Counted from the stretch's first letter, positions 1 through 10,180 are shown. The stretch is 64,000 bases of DNA from Parabacteroides sp. TM07-1AC (GCF_003480915.1 NZ_QUKD01000003.1:310001-374000); one strand, 5' to 3'. A program made the numbers and translations. Notes: generated by a model not told the origin, from the sequence alone.

Positions 1-727
1 AACATTCCTGGGGAGACTGCCGAGGATCATGTGGGGCATTAAATGCCAAATACATGAAAAAAGGATTGTCTTTTTGCTTCGCTTCTTCTATATACTCTAA
101 AGCATCATCACATAAGACTTCACTCCAATGTTTACCTCCTTTCCAATACCCTCCATGAATTGTATCTGCCGCACTCCATGTATCAGGCTCTCCTTGTATA
201 AATTTACGATTGTAACGTACTTTCGTCTGATTTGGCATACCCGGACGAATATGACTGACACGGTCAAAAACTTGCTCAGCCGGTATAGGTATGTGCCATT
301 TACCCGTTATATAAGTATCATAGCCTTCCTCTTTCATGTATTGACTCCACAAAGGAGATGCTTTGGCAGGTTTTTGCAGCTTGTAAGGTTCTATACCATC
401 TGGCCATTCATTTTTCCCACTTCCCGTAATATCGCCTGTCTCATCCAGAGATTTCCATAAATATTTACCAGTGTTCATCATGGCACGACTTGCAGCAGAA
501 ATAGCACAGTTAAAGCCTCCCTGATTGAACGTATGGGAAAAAAATGTTCCCCGACTTTTCATACGATCTAAATTAGGAGTTATTACTTCTCCATTTGAAG
601 TAGACCCTAAACTCCTAATCGTCATATCGTCCGCAAAAATAAAAACTATATTTGGCTTATCTGTTTGCTGAGCCATCGATAAGCTACTCAAACCTAACTG
701 AATGGCTACCAATAAATTCTTTTTCAT
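1..727 (-). CDS. Sulfatase, serine type (C-terminus beyond window edge)
   Basis: About 242 N-terminal residues of a sulfatase are visible; the rest lies left of base 1. The start ATG is the complement of 725-727 and is followed by a signal peptide (MKKNLLVAIQLGLSSLSMAQ). The metal-binding start IVFIFADD and the active-site motif SAASR (S-x-A-S-R) are visible. The serine in that motif marks the type whose residue is oxidised to formylglycine by an anaerobic maturase. It lies 28 bp after the susD-like gene, so it is probably the last visible gene of the sigma/FecR/SusCD locus and removes sulfate from the imported glycan. The substrate cannot be told from this fragment. Confidence 0.9.
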   Translation of the reverse strand, partial: MKKNLLVAIQLGLSSLSMAQQTDKPNIVFIFADDMTIRSLGSTSNGEVITPNLDRMKSRGTFFSHTFNQGGFNCAISAASRAMMNTGKYLWKSLDETGDITGSGKNEWPDGIEPYKLQKPAKASPLWSQYMKEEGYDTYITGKWHIPIPAEQVFDRVSHIRPGMPNQTKVRYNRKFIQGEPDTWSAADTIHGGYWKGGKHWSEVLCDDALEYIEEAKQKDNPFFMYLAFNAPHDPRQSPQEC

Positions 728-754
728 AAATTATCTTCTATTGATTGATTTATT

Positions 755-2470
755 TTATTTCCAACCCGGATTTTGTTTCAAATTCGGATTAATAACTAAT
801 TCCTCTGTAGGAAGTGGAAAATAATAATGTTTTGATTCATCAAACGTGCGTCCATTTGGTAATATGTTCCAATAAGGAAGTATAAAACCTTCATCATCTA
901 TCTGAATATGTTTCCCTAATACGACTTTAGGATATTGTGAAGCAACATACTTCATTCCTCTAACTGGGTTTTCAAATAATTTTCCAGCTTTCCAACGCAT
1001 CATATCGTCATATCTGAAGGATTCTAAAGCTAACTCAACTCTACGTTCTCGTCTGATTTCATCTATCAAAACAGGCAATAACGGAAAATCAGATAAAGGA
1101 TCTTTTATTAAATTTGCCATTATCATGTCTGGCATACCTACGCGTTTCCGTAAAAGATTGATCGATTTATCCAAATCATTTTGAGTACATTCGCCTAATT
1201 CCGCTTTAGCTTCCGCATAAATTAATAAAGCTTCTGCATATCGGAAGATAGGAGCATCCAAAATACCTTGTTGATAACGCAAATATTCTTCCGGATCATC
1301 CACCCAAAACTTTATAATACGGTATCCTGTAGGTATATTACTCGTAGACATACCAGAACCAGGAATAGAAGGTAAAATACTTTCTCTTAATAAATCTTTA
1401 CCAGGATAACACACGGTTTGACATAAACGTGGATCCCGATGAAGCATTTCTACCTGGATACTGTCATGACCTAAAAAATGTTCCTTACATAAAGAAATAG
1501 GTTTTCCACATTCACAAAGATACGAGTCAACCAAAGATTTACTGACACTCCATCCAAGAGCAGATTCTTCCCCTTCCAACAGGTTGCTTATTCTATTCCC
1601 CAAAAGCCCCAATTCATATTTTTTATAGTAGATCATTTCCGGGTTTCCAGCCAAATCCAAATCACAAAATAAATTTCTATAATCTTTATCCGGGTTACCT
1701 GTATTATAAATGGAGTAATTACCCTCATGCATCAAGGTTGAAACAGCATCAACGGCCTCTTTTAAAAAAGTAGTACCATCATCTATTCCATGATATTTAC
1801 GAAATGTTCCTTCGTGTAAACAAATCCGAGCTTTTAAAATCAATGCTACATCTTTATTAATACGACCATCTACAGCTTCACTTTTAACTGGCAAATTAGA
1901 TATTGCCCAATTTAAATTAGTTAAAACCGAATCCATAACTAGTAAGCGAGAATCCCGAGGAGCAAATAACTCTTCTGAATCTGTCGTTAAATCTTCGGAC
2001 AACCAAGGAACATCACCATAACGCTTCACCTTATTAAAGTATTCCCAACATTTAAAAAAATGTACCTCTGCAGCATAAGAATCCTTTATTTTTTGTGCTA
2101 TACCGGCTCGATTATAGCGTGATAAAAAATAATTACATTTACGAATGAATTCCCAGTTCCATTCATTATCTCCCGATTTTTCAGGAACTATATGTTCGCC
2201 AGCCGCAACTTTATCATAATTTTGCGGTACCATATTATCACTTTGATTATCTCCAGCAACTATCGGACTTTGATCATGCCCCACTCCATGCCCCTTAATG
2301 TATGTATATAAACCATTACAATAAAGCTCCATATCTCTCTCAGAATTCCAGAAATTATTATCTGTAACACTTGTCGTCGGGAAACGATCCATAAAATCAT
2401 TGTTACACCTGGTAAACAATGCTATAAATGTACACCCAATAGCTAATATATATCTTGTTTTCATCTCCAT
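755..2470 (-). CDS. SusD/RagB-family outer-membrane glycan-binding lipoprotein
   Basis: 571 residues, usual SusD length. It starts with a hydrophobic leader and a cysteine near residue 22 (LFTRC), a poor lipobox but in the right place, so lipoprotein anchoring is likely. The N-terminal part carries the typical SusD start (FPTTSVTDNNFWN) and the C-terminal half the RagB signature (RYAEALLIYAEAKAELG, IRRERRVELALESFRYDDMMRWK) and the ending LKQNPGWK. SusD proteins cap the SusC porin at the cell surface and bind the glycan. It follows the susC-like gene by 6 bp and precedes the sulfatase. It is a clear paralogue of the SusD at 60672-62525. Confidence 0.96.
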   Translation of the reverse strand: MEMKTRYILAIGCTFIALFTRCNNDFMDRFPTTSVTDNNFWNSERDMELYCNGLYTYIKGHGVGHDQSPIVAGDNQSDNMVPQNYDKVAAGEHIVPEKSGDNEWNWEFIRKCNYFLSRYNRAGIAQKIKDSYAAEVHFFKCWEYFNKVKRYGDVPWLSEDLTTDSEELFAPRDSRLLVMDSVLTNLNWAISNLPVKSEAVDGRINKDVALILKARICLHEGTFRKYHGIDDGTTFLKEAVDAVSTLMHEGNYSIYNTGNPDKDYRNLFCDLDLAGNPEMIYYKKYELGLLGNRISNLLEGEESALGWSVSKSLVDSYLCECGKPISLCKEHFLGHDSIQVEMLHRDPRLCQTVCYPGKDLLRESILPSIPGSGMSTSNIPTGYRIIKFWVDDPEEYLRYQQGILDAPIFRYAEALLIYAEAKAELGECTQNDLDKSINLLRKRVGMPDMIMANLIKDPLSDFPLLPVLIDEIRRERRVELALESFRYDDMMRWKAGKLFENPVRGMKYVASQYPKVVLGKHIQIDDEGFILPYWNILPNGRTFDESKHYYFPLPTEELVINPNLKQNPGWK

Positions 2471-2476
2471 TCTATT

Positions 2477-5400
2477 TTATAATGTTAATTGTAAACCAAA
2501 CAACATTGAACGTTGCAAAGGATAATGTTGTCCAATAGTTCCTATGATCTCAGGATCAAAATCGCCACGCATATTGGTTATTTCAAAGACATTTTGTCCC
2601 GACACATACACCCGCAGTTTATTCAAGAACATTTTATTGACCCAGGACTGAGGAAGTGTGTAACCCAATGTAATGTTTTTTAATCGGGCATAGGCTCCAC
2701 TTTGTAAATAGCGTGTTTGAGTTTTTATATTATAACCAGACTCGGCTTTCCACATAGGATAAAAAGCATCCGGCATATCTTCACGCCAAGCATTTTTATA
2801 AACTTCATACGTACTTACAGCTCCGAGACTATTAAGATGCCCCCAGTAATAATTACCATTCGGGAAAAAATCTCGCTTACCAACTCCTTGTAAGAAGAAA
2901 TTGAAATCAATACCCTTCCAAGATAAATTTCCTGTAATTCCAAATTGATAACGAGGTGTATTATTCCCTATAATTTTTGTGTCTCCCGGATTTTCTACTG
3001 TTTTATCTCCCCAGTTTATTACATTATCTCCATTTAAATCAGCATAATGTACATCACCAGGTTTCCATTTATCACCATTTCCTAATTGACTTTGATTTGC
3101 AGAAGAAATAACTTCATCTTGTGTCTGAAAAATACCAACAGTTTCATATCCCCATATTTCACCTATTTTTTTCCCTACATAATAATCTTCATATAGTTTA
3201 CTGGGATTATTATCAAATTTAGTTATTTCACTTTGATAATCAGACAAGATCAGACCTATATCATAACTTAGTCCATTTTTTAATTGATCACGCCAATTAA
3301 GAGATAATTCCCAACCTATAGTCTTCATATCAGCATTATTTCTGCGAGGAACACTTGTTCCTAATATTCCGGGTAGCTTCTCTCCAGCAGTAAGCATATC
3401 GATCGTACGACGATCGAACCAATCAAAGCTACCTGACAATTTTTCAAAAACAGTAACATCAAGACCAATATTAAATGTTTTGACTTTTTCCCATGTTAAA
3501 TCAGAAGCGACCAAACCCGGTGCACTTACAGAAATTGGTAACAAGCCATTAATAATAAATGGGGTTTGCTGAGTCACACTAAATGTAGAAATATACGGAT
3601 AATAACCTTTTATATTTTGATTTCCCAAATTACCGTAAGAACTACGAAGTTTTAAATCTGTCAGCCAACTCTGTGTTTGTTCCATAAAACTTTCTTGAGA
3701 TATACGCCAAGCTGCCGAAAAAGAGGGGAAAAATCCAAAACGAGAATTATGAGGGAATTTAGATGTTCCATCATATCTACCATTTACTTCGAATAAATAT
3801 TTATTCATAAAATCATATTTCAAACGGAAAAATGCACCACGAATAGCCCAACTATACTCATCATCTTTGGTTGTCACCTTTCCAGTACTCAATCCAATGG
3901 ACGGTATCTCATTCGAAATAAGTTCCTCCTTTTTTGTATAATCCTCCCGATAAGTTTGCCATTCTTGGTTAAAACCACCTAAAACACTTATGTGATGTTT
4001 ATCCTTTATATTCAGATTGTATTCTCCATAAATATTGGCTGCAAAATAATGTGCTCTTGAATTTTGAGCAACAATAGATGATGGAAATGTAGCACTAATT
4101 TGTTCAGTCCAAGAGTCTCGAATATAGCTAAATTCTTTTTGAATATTTTTCTGACGATTATTTGTACCGCGATAGCTAAAGTCTCCTTTAAGATTTAACC
4201 CTTTTAAAATATTCCATTCAAAATTTCCCACCAATAATGACACATCATTATTTTCAATATCTCTTGAACCAGAAGTAAGAAAATTATAGAAATGTTCAGT
4301 CGGGATACCTCCTCCGACCGGACAATCGTCCGGAGTAGTGATAGGGAATAAAATTTGAGGTTCTCCTCGTGCCATTTGTTGCCACCAATTCCCTTTCGTT
4401 GTATATACATGAGGTTGATCGTAAATTGTATGCGTATATGAAGCTTTAAATCCTACTCGAAAACTATTCGTAAGATCAGCAGAAATATTACTCAAAAAGT
4501 TATAACGTTTAAATACATCTGTCGCATCCTTAAGCATACCTTCTTGATTCATATAACCTGCAGATGCATAAAAACGAATTCCTTTACTTCCTCCATGTAT
4601 ATTTATAGTATGTTTATGAGTAGGTGCCCATTTTTGGAGCATTTGTTCATAATTGTTATTATTACCATTCCAAAAGATCTTGCCACTCTCCATAATATGA
4701 TAAACCGGATTATTTATAGGATCATTATAATAATCTTTTACCCATTGTACTTGATCTTCTGAATATTTACTTTTGCCACTACTATTGAATGAGGCCTCAT
4801 TGGCAGCGAGCATATAATCAGGGGCCGACAACATATCAGGAATATATGTGTATGTGTTCAATTGAATACTTCCAAAATATTCGATTGTCGGTTTTGTGTT
4901 AGTTTTACCTGTTTTAGTGGTAATCAATATAACCCCAAAGGCCCCACGTGCACCATAAATGGCAGCAGAAGAAGCATCTTTTAAAACAGATATACTTGCG
5001 ACATCTTCCGGATTTACCATGTTCAGATTCATTTGCACACCGTCAACCAACACTAAAGGAGAACTGCCTTCACCACTAATAGAGGCCAAACCTCGTATAT
5101 TCATTGTTGCTTGTTCATTAGGATTACCACTATTAAAAGTTACATTCAAGTTTGGAATAGTCCCTTGAAGCCCTTGCCCCAAATTTGTTATAGGCCTATT
5201 TTCTAACACCTTAGATGTAACTTGTGATACAGCACCTGTTAGGTTAACCTTCTTTTGTGTGCCATATCCAACTACAACGACTTCATCCAATGCTTGTGTA
5301 TCTTCTGCCAATACAATCGATAATTCTTTGTTTTTACCAACTTTTATTTCCTTTGATACATAACCTATATAAGAAATTAAGAGAGTTGAATTCTCCGGAA

Positions 5401-5914
5401 TATCTAATAGAAAGAGACCATCTATATCCGTAATTGTTCCAGTCGTTGTTCCTTTTAAAGTAATATTTGCCCCTATTACAGGCAGTCCTGAAGTATCAAC
5501 GACTTTTCCTTTCAACGGAGATTTTTTTCCTTCATCAGTATCAGTCATTATCTTTTTTGATAAAATAATCTGCCGATCAACAATCTGATATTGCACATTC
5601 ATCCCCTTAAACAATTCATCCAGAATATTCGTGATATTCCGCTTCTTCACATTTAGATTTACCAGTTTCTTCATGTCCAACGAATTATCGACAATCAGAA
5701 ATGTAAACTCACTTTCTTCTTCTATTCGATCCAAAACCTGCTCTATTGTGGTATTTTTCAGAGACATAGATAAGGATGTCACTTGCGAATAGGAATTCTC
5801 TGCTTTAAGTTGCATAAGAGCTACAAGCAATAAAAATAAACCTATTTTCATTCTACGATATATTTTTAAGAAATAATGGGAATCCTTGTTCCAAAATAAT
5901 TCCTGGAATTTCAT
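2477..5914 (-). CDS. SusC/RagA TonB-dependent receptor with N-terminal STN domain
   Basis: An outer-membrane TonB-dependent importer of about 1145 residues. Order of parts: leader ending near AENSYSQ, a secretin/TonB short N-terminal (STN) domain, a carboxypeptidase-regulatory-like domain (GKVVDTSGLPVIGANITLKG), the SusC motif EVVVVGYGTQKK, a plug (LVLVDGV, VASISVLKDASSAAIYG) and the long C-terminal barrel ending in LQLTL. The STN domain is the hallmark of receptors that signal to a FecR anti-sigma factor, which matches the FecR gene just upstream and the ECF sigma gene beyond it. The frame is open back to an ATG at 5986; the start at 5914 gives a more usual leader, and 5851 is also possible. 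Confidence 0.93.
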   Translation of the reverse strand: MKFQELFWNKDSHYFLKIYRRMKIGLFLLLVALMQLKAENSYSQVTSLSMSLKNTTIEQVLDRIEEESEFTFLIVDNSLDMKKLVNLNVKKRNITNILDELFKGMNVQYQIVDRQIILSKKIMTDTDEGKKSPLKGKVVDTSGLPVIGANITLKGTTTGTITDIDGLFLLDIPENSTLLISYIGYVSKEIKVGKNKELSIVLAEDTQALDEVVVVGYGTQKKVNLTGAVSQVTSKVLENRPITNLGQGLQGTIPNLNVTFNSGNPNEQATMNIRGLASISGEGSSPLVLVDGVQMNLNMVNPEDVASISVLKDASSAAIYGARGAFGVILITTKTGKTNTKPTIEYFGSIQLNTYTYIPDMLSAPDYMLAANEASFNSSGKSKYSEDQVQWVKDYYNDPINNPVYHIMESGKIFWNGNNNNYEQMLQKWAPTHKHTINIHGGSKGIRFYASAGYMNQEGMLKDATDVFKRYNFLSNISADLTNSFRVGFKASYTHTIYDQPHVYTTKGNWWQQMARGEPQILFPITTPDDCPVGGGIPTEHFYNFLTSGSRDIENNDVSLLVGNFEWNILKGLNLKGDFSYRGTNNRQKNIQKEFSYIRDSWTEQISATFPSSIVAQNSRAHYFAANIYGEYNLNIKDKHHISVLGGFNQEWQTYREDYTKKEELISNEIPSIGLSTGKVTTKDDEYSWAIRGAFFRLKYDFMNKYLFEVNGRYDGTSKFPHNSRFGFFPSFSAAWRISQESFMEQTQSWLTDLKLRSSYGNLGNQNIKGYYPYISTFSVTQQTPFIINGLLPISVSAPGLVASDLTWEKVKTFNIGLDVTVFEKLSGSFDWFDRRTIDMLTAGEKLPGILGTSVPRRNNADMKTIGWELSLNWRDQLKNGLSYDIGLILSDYQSEITKFDNNPSKLYEDYYVGKKIGEIWGYETVGIFQTQDEVISSANQSQLGNGDKWKPGDVHYADLNGDNVINWGDKTVENPGDTKIIGNNTPRYQFGITGNLSWKGIDFNFFLQGVGKRDFFPNGNYYWGHLNSLGAVSTYEVYKNAWREDMPDAFYPMWKAESGYNIKTQTRYLQSGAYARLKNITLGYTLPQSWVNKMFLNKLRVYVSGQNVFEITNMRGDFDPEIIGTIGQHYPLQRSMLFGLQLTL

Positions 5915-6063
5915 AACTTTGTATTGTATTTTATTAATGATGTCTTTGGAGTCGTTTGTTCCAAAGATGTTATTTTTCTCAGACAAGGGTAAGTAGCCGC
6001 TTACTCTTGTTTTTTATTACGATCTAAGGCTTATCTCATAGGCAATTTATTTTAATTAAACAA

Positions 6064-7104
6064 TCATTTTTTCTTTAACCACACATCGACGCGCTGCCGC
6101 ACCAATGTTGAATCATTTTTCTGAACAGGTGTACTAACTGTCCATCTTATAGGAGCTGCAATTTCCAAATAACCGAAAATTTGCTGTATCGTTTCATCCG
6201 TAAAAGTTACCCGACACCGATAACCGTCAGATAACTTATAATCATCATGGAATACGATATCAACATTATAACGTCTGCTTAGCTGATGGAAAACATCCTC
6301 CAAAGAAGCATTTCTAAATACAATCTTACCGTCTTTCCAAGCTGTTTTTTCATAAATACTGATTGGATTTATAACCAAAGAATGAGTATTCTTATTAAAA
6401 ACAGCTTGTTCACCGGACTTTAATTCCCGAAGGTTTTTTCCTGAGAAAAGAAAATCTATTTTTCCTTCTACCAAAACAGCCTCTATATCTTCATACTCAT
6501 CATATGCATTAACATTAAACCGAGTACCATGGGCCATCACCTTTGCTCCTGAATTAGTTATAACATAAAAAGGATTTTCTTTATCTGATTTTACCTCAAA
6601 ATATCCTTCCCCATTTAATTCAACTTCACGTATATGTCCGGTAAAACGGGATGGATAACGAAGAGTACTACCTGAATTTAACCAAACCTTTGACTGATCA
6701 GGTAATTCAAACCTTGACACTACTCCCGGAGCCGCTGATACTTCCATCCAGTCTATTTGATTCAATGCTTCTCGCTGTTTTTGATTTATATAAATCAATG
6801 TCAATGTAGAAATCAATAAAGGGACAACCAAAATAGCTGCAATTCTCACTAGCCAAAATGACCAATTCAAAGTTTCTTTATACCCTTTTGTTTTTTGCTT
6901 CATCCTCAAATATCCTTCTGAGGTATCATAGGACAGCAAATCTTTCATCTCATTTTCAACAGATACAATTTGCCTGACCAGATCCATTTCTAGCCGATTC
7001 TCTTCAGATACAGACAATAACTCCTGAATTCTAACTTCTTCATCAGGAGTTATCTTCTCGCTATATTGCTTGAAAAATAATATTTCTTTGTCACTTATAT
7101 TCAT
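6064..7104 (-). CDS. FecR-family anti-sigma factor
   Basis: 346 residues from the ATG at 7102-7104 (MNISDKEILFFKQYSEK); the longer open frame up to 7290 would overlap the divergent sigma gene and is not needed. Residues 1-80 are the cytoplasmic sigma-binding part, about 83-105 form the single membrane span (FWLVRIAAILVVPLLISTLT), about 120-215 the FecR domain (SKVWLNSGSTLRYPS, GEGYFEV) and the last 80 the C-terminal DUF4974-type domain. By analogy with FecR it holds the sigma factor inactive until the STN domain of the neighbouring SusC signals substrate binding. It is divergent from the sigma gene (99 bp between) and 149 bp before susC. Confidence 0.93.
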   Translation of the reverse strand: MNISDKEILFFKQYSEKITPDEEVRIQELLSVSEENRLEMDLVRQIVSVENEMKDLLSYDTSEGYLRMKQKTKGYKETLNWSFWLVRIAAILVVPLLISTLTLIYINQKQREALNQIDWMEVSAAPGVVSRFELPDQSKVWLNSGSTLRYPSRFTGHIREVELNGEGYFEVKSDKENPFYVITNSGAKVMAHGTRFNVNAYDEYEDIEAVLVEGKIDFLFSGKNLRELKSGEQAVFNKNTHSLVINPISIYEKTAWKDGKIVFRNASLEDVFHQLSRRYNVDIVFHDDYKLSDGYRCRVTFTDETIQQIFGYLEIAAPIRWTVSTPVQKNDSTLVRQRVDVWLKKK

Positions 7105-7191
7105 TTGTATTTTTCGGGTAATTACATATAAGAGACGAACAGGAAAAAATATAGTGCCACCAAAAAGAGATTTTTTCAAATTATTTTTAAT

Positions 7192-7199
7192 TACATTTG
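7192..7199 (+). promoter_or_regulatory. Bacteroidetes -7 element of the ECF sigma gene
   Basis: TACATTTG matches the TAnnTTTG consensus and stops only 4 bases before the ATG at 7204, so the transcript would be nearly leaderless. No good TTG was found at the -33 position, which is common for weak or alternative-sigma promoters. Confidence 0.5.
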
Positions 7200-7203
7200 C
7201 AAT

Positions 7204-7803
7204 ATGGAGAACAATACCAAATACAACCACAATCCGGAAGATCATTTTTGGTATGCAGCAACCGGTGACGATAAAAAAGCTTTCAAACAACTATTCGAAC
7301 TTTTTTATCCGCCTCTTTGTTCATATGCCCGACGATATATTGATGATAGGGCCATAAGAGAAGATATTGTTCAAGAAGTATTCGCTACCCTTTGGGAAGA
7401 CAGAAAGAAATTGACAATCAGCACCTCCATACGTAGTTATCTGATTGTTTGTGTAAAAAATCTATGCACCAGTCATTTACGAAGAGAAGGCTATATGCAA
7501 CAATATGTAGATTCACAAATAGGAAAAAAACTCCACTCGGAAACCGAATCGAATGATATTTATCTATTGACAGAACTACAGGAATTATTAGAGAAAGCAT
7601 TGGCTAAGCTTCCGGACACTTATCGTACCGTTTTTGAAATGAACCGGTTAGAAGGAAAAAGTTTCGATGAAATAGCTGAAATTTTAAATATTTCAGTCCG
7701 CACTGCCAAACGATATAAAAGTCAGGCCACTGATGTCTTAAAACAGGAGTTAAAAGATTATTTACCTCTTTTATATCTTGTTTCTCCCTCTCTATTCAAT
7801 TAA
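7204..7803 (+). CDS. ECF RNA polymerase sigma factor of a SusCD/FecR locus
   Basis: 199 residues, the normal size of ECF sigma factors. Sigma region 2 is seen around residues 25-95 (REDIVQEVFATLWEDRKK) and region 4 around 130-185 (LAKLPDTYRTVFEMNRLEG, FDEIAEILNISVRTAKRYKSQA), the latter a helix-turn-helix for the -35-like site. It is divergent from the FecR gene. Together with FecR and the STN-bearing SusC it forms a three-part surface-signalling switch that would turn on the SusC-SusD-sulfatase genes when their glycan is present. The partner choice is inferred from gene order. Confidence 0.95.
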   Translation: MENNTKYNHNPEDHFWYAATGDDKKAFKQLFELFYPPLCSYARRYIDDRAIREDIVQEVFATLWEDRKKLTISTSIRSYLIVCVKNLCTSHLRREGYMQQYVDSQIGKKLHSETESNDIYLLTELQELLEKALAKLPDTYRTVFEMNRLEGKSFDEIAEILNISVRTAKRYKSQATDVLKQELKDYLPLLYLVSPSLFN

Positions 7804-7809
7804 CCATAA

Positions 7810-10020
7810 TCAGAATGAGAATCCCAAATTCAGATAAAACTGAAGACTCGTATTCTGATTAGACATACCGAAAGTCGCACTCAACGGTCCTGCAATGCTA
7901 TTATAAGCATATCCCAGGCTTCCTCCCCATACACTCTTACCTTTCAGCAGGTGGAAGAAATCATCATGATGAAGCGCATAGTTTCCAATCAGGGAAATAT
8001 AGTTATTTCCCGCAATCCGCTGGCGGAAATGCAGACGGGTGACAACAACTGAATTATCGAATATTTCCATCCGGTTGATTCCTGCAAAGGACAACTGCTG
8101 AGGGACATAGCGTCCGTCTACCTCACCGCCTACCGCATTCAAGAACGGATACGCCAAATTTCCACCGATCAACACACGCCCATATAAAGAAGGAAGAACA
8201 CTGAAATGGGAAGTTACAGGAATAACGGATGTAAAATTCAGTCCGACCGCCGAGAAAGGAGCATGTCCGTTATAATTGACAAAGTTATCCGTATATAAAG
8301 AATAATCAGCCTTCAGGGAGACACCTTTCGTCGGAAAATACCGCCGGTCGAACGTCTCCAGGTGGGCCATCGCAAAGTAACTGATAAAACCTTCAGGCTT
8401 CACCTCATACTGGTTGTTATCTCCGGTATACAGGAAAGAATTGTAATCATAATATTCATAACGCAAACCCAGCTTAAACTTGAAATTCAGCCAGTTCATA
8501 TCCGAATAACCGAACTCGGCAAAATGATGGGTATAACTGGTATTAAAAGTTTTATGCCCTTTCTTGTAAATATCCAAATCCTGATAAGTAAACTGGTAAG
8601 CAAGGTTCAGGTTACGCAACGGATTCCTTTCGATTGCATAGTCCAGACGGGCAAAAGATGTTTTTCCTCCAACACGTCCGGTAAATCCCAGCTTGGAATG
8701 ATTACGCGCCCGGTGATCGAATGTAGCATTCACCAATACACCGATAATCTCTTCCGAATCGAAACGTAAACCGAGATTCACAGAACTAACCGACTTCTTT
8801 TGCGCCGTCAGTACCAGGTCTTGCTGCTGCTCTCCCGTCAGCATGTAATTCACATTTGAATAAGCATTTGAACCGATCAACACAGACATCGCATGATGAA
8901 GTTCATGCAAGGTGATCCGACTATTCTCACGCAGACCGCTGATCTTCATCAACCACTTCTCATCCCTCGGATCCGTACCGGTAAAAGAAATCGTACGGAT
9001 ATAAAAACTATCGGTAGGCAATGCCGGATATGATTTCCGGAAATGTCCATGTTCTTCCGGACGATAATCGTCCGCAATTCCGATCTTCTTTTTCAACGCA
9101 ATAATCTCGTCCCAATGTGCATACGCCTCCCGTTCCCCGCGTCTGATCAGGGTATCCAGCGCAACCGTACTGAAACTGGCGGCATTATAAGACGTCATAT
9201 TCGGACGAAGCAACAGGTCCGTCTGTTCCTTGTTCTTCGCATACTTCTCGTATCCATGCAGGGCAATGATCTGTCCAATCACATCACCGGGCGTATTCAG
9301 AGCTTCCAGCTTCTTCAGATCGCTTGTTCCCAAATCCACACCGATAATGATATCAGCACCCATCTCCCGGGCGACATCTACCGGAAAGTTATCATTCAAT
9401 CCGCCATCTATCAAAACCATACTATCCAGCCGGACAGGAGCAAACACTGCCGGTATCGCCATACTGGCACGCATCGCCACCGGCAGGCTACCTTTGCGAA
9501 AGACATAGTCCTTCCCGTCGACAGCATCTACCGCGACACAGGCAAAAGGTATGTTAAACTTCCGGAAATCTACGGAATCATGATAACCGATAGTCAGATT
9601 GGAAAACAGATTCATCAGGTTTTGCCCTTTGATCATTCCCTCGATGACACGGTCTTTCTTATTTCTCCCGAAAGGTAAAGACAGAATATATCGTTCTGCA
9701 TTCTCTTTTTCGGGAAAAGTCAGGCTGCTACGCTTGATCCGATCGCTGAGCAGCATCGTCCAGTCCTGCTCCAATACCATCGTATCAATCTCGGCCGGTG
9801 TATAACCGATCGCGTATAATCCTCCGACAATAGCCCCCATACTGGTTCCCGCCACATAATCGACCGGAATGCCAGCTTCTTCCAACACCTTCAACACGCC
9901 TATATGAGCTACTCCTTTTGCTCCTCCGCCACCAAGCACAACCCCGACTTTCTTCCGTTGGGCTGTCAACGAAGGCAAAACAGCCAGCACCATCAGCAAA
10001 AAGTATAGTAACTTTTTCAT
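7810..10020 (-). CDS. Patatin-like phospholipase with C-terminal outer-membrane barrel
   Basis: 736 residues from the ATG at 10018-10020; the open frame extends 16 codons further, but MKKLLYFLLMVLAVLPSLTA is a proper signal peptide. The patatin domain occupies about residues 24-320, with the oxyanion motif GGGGAKG, nucleophile serine in GTSMG (S60) and the DGG aspartate (D205). The rest holds a POTRA-like segment (residues 340-420) and a BamA/surface-antigen-type barrel ending in LGFSF. This layout is that of type Vd autotransporter-like (PlpD-like) lipases. It probably acts at the outer membrane or outside the cell. It is convergent with the sigma gene, with 6 bp between stops. Confidence 0.92.
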   Translation of the reverse strand: MKKLLYFLLMVLAVLPSLTAQRKKVGVVLGGGGAKGVAHIGVLKVLEEAGIPVDYVAGTSMGAIVGGLYAIGYTPAEIDTMVLEQDWTMLLSDRIKRSSLTFPEKENAERYILSLPFGRNKKDRVIEGMIKGQNLMNLFSNLTIGYHDSVDFRKFNIPFACVAVDAVDGKDYVFRKGSLPVAMRASMAIPAVFAPVRLDSMVLIDGGLNDNFPVDVAREMGADIIIGVDLGTSDLKKLEALNTPGDVIGQIIALHGYEKYAKNKEQTDLLLRPNMTSYNAASFSTVALDTLIRRGEREAYAHWDEIIALKKKIGIADDYRPEEHGHFRKSYPALPTDSFYIRTISFTGTDPRDEKWLMKISGLRENSRITLHELHHAMSVLIGSNAYSNVNYMLTGEQQQDLVLTAQKKSVSSVNLGLRFDSEEIIGVLVNATFDHRARNHSKLGFTGRVGGKTSFARLDYAIERNPLRNLNLAYQFTYQDLDIYKKGHKTFNTSYTHHFAEFGYSDMNWLNFKFKLGLRYEYYDYNSFLYTGDNNQYEVKPEGFISYFAMAHLETFDRRYFPTKGVSLKADYSLYTDNFVNYNGHAPFSAVGLNFTSVIPVTSHFSVLPSLYGRVLIGGNLAYPFLNAVGGEVDGRYVPQQLSFAGINRMEIFDNSVVVTRLHFRQRIAGNNYISLIGNYALHHDDFFHLLKGKSVWGGSLGYAYNSIAGPLSATFGMSNQNTSLQFYLNLGFSF

Positions 10021-10037
10021 CTCCACTCTATTTATGA

Positions 10038-10068
10038 CAAATGTAGTCGGTTTCTGCCAAAGATGCAA
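10038..10068 (-). promoter_or_regulatory. Promoter of the patatin gene
   Basis: On the minus strand TACATTTG (10045-10038) lies 18 bases before the chosen start at 10020, with TTTG at 10066-10069 about 20 bp upstream as a -33 element. Both fit the Bacteroidetes housekeeping promoter. Confidence 0.5.
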
Positions 10069-10138
10069 ACAATTTACTTTAAAGCCGGTAAGTACATAAA
10101 AATAGTAAACAAGTCGTTCTCCTCTCCGATAAATGTAC

Positions 10139-10146
10139 TATTTTTG
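10139..10146 (+). promoter_or_regulatory. -7 element of the GH2 gene
   Basis: TATTTTTG fits TAnnTTTG and ends 34 bases before the ATG at 10181. No TTG is seen at the expected distance upstream. Confidence 0.4.
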
Positions 10147-10180
10147 AGGCAGTTTTCTCACCATAGAAAAAACACTCAAT

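Noticed and set aside
128..460. Open frame of 110 codons on the plus strand
   Set aside because: It is antisense to the sulfatase gene, whose motifs are clear on the other strand.
5987..6063. Short GTAAG/CTTAC dyad between FecR and SusC genes
   Set aside because: Only 5 bp of pairing; too weak to name as terminator or operator.
9043..9678. 211-codon open frame on the plus strand
   Set aside because: Fully antisense to the patatin domain; no recognisable motif and no promoter.
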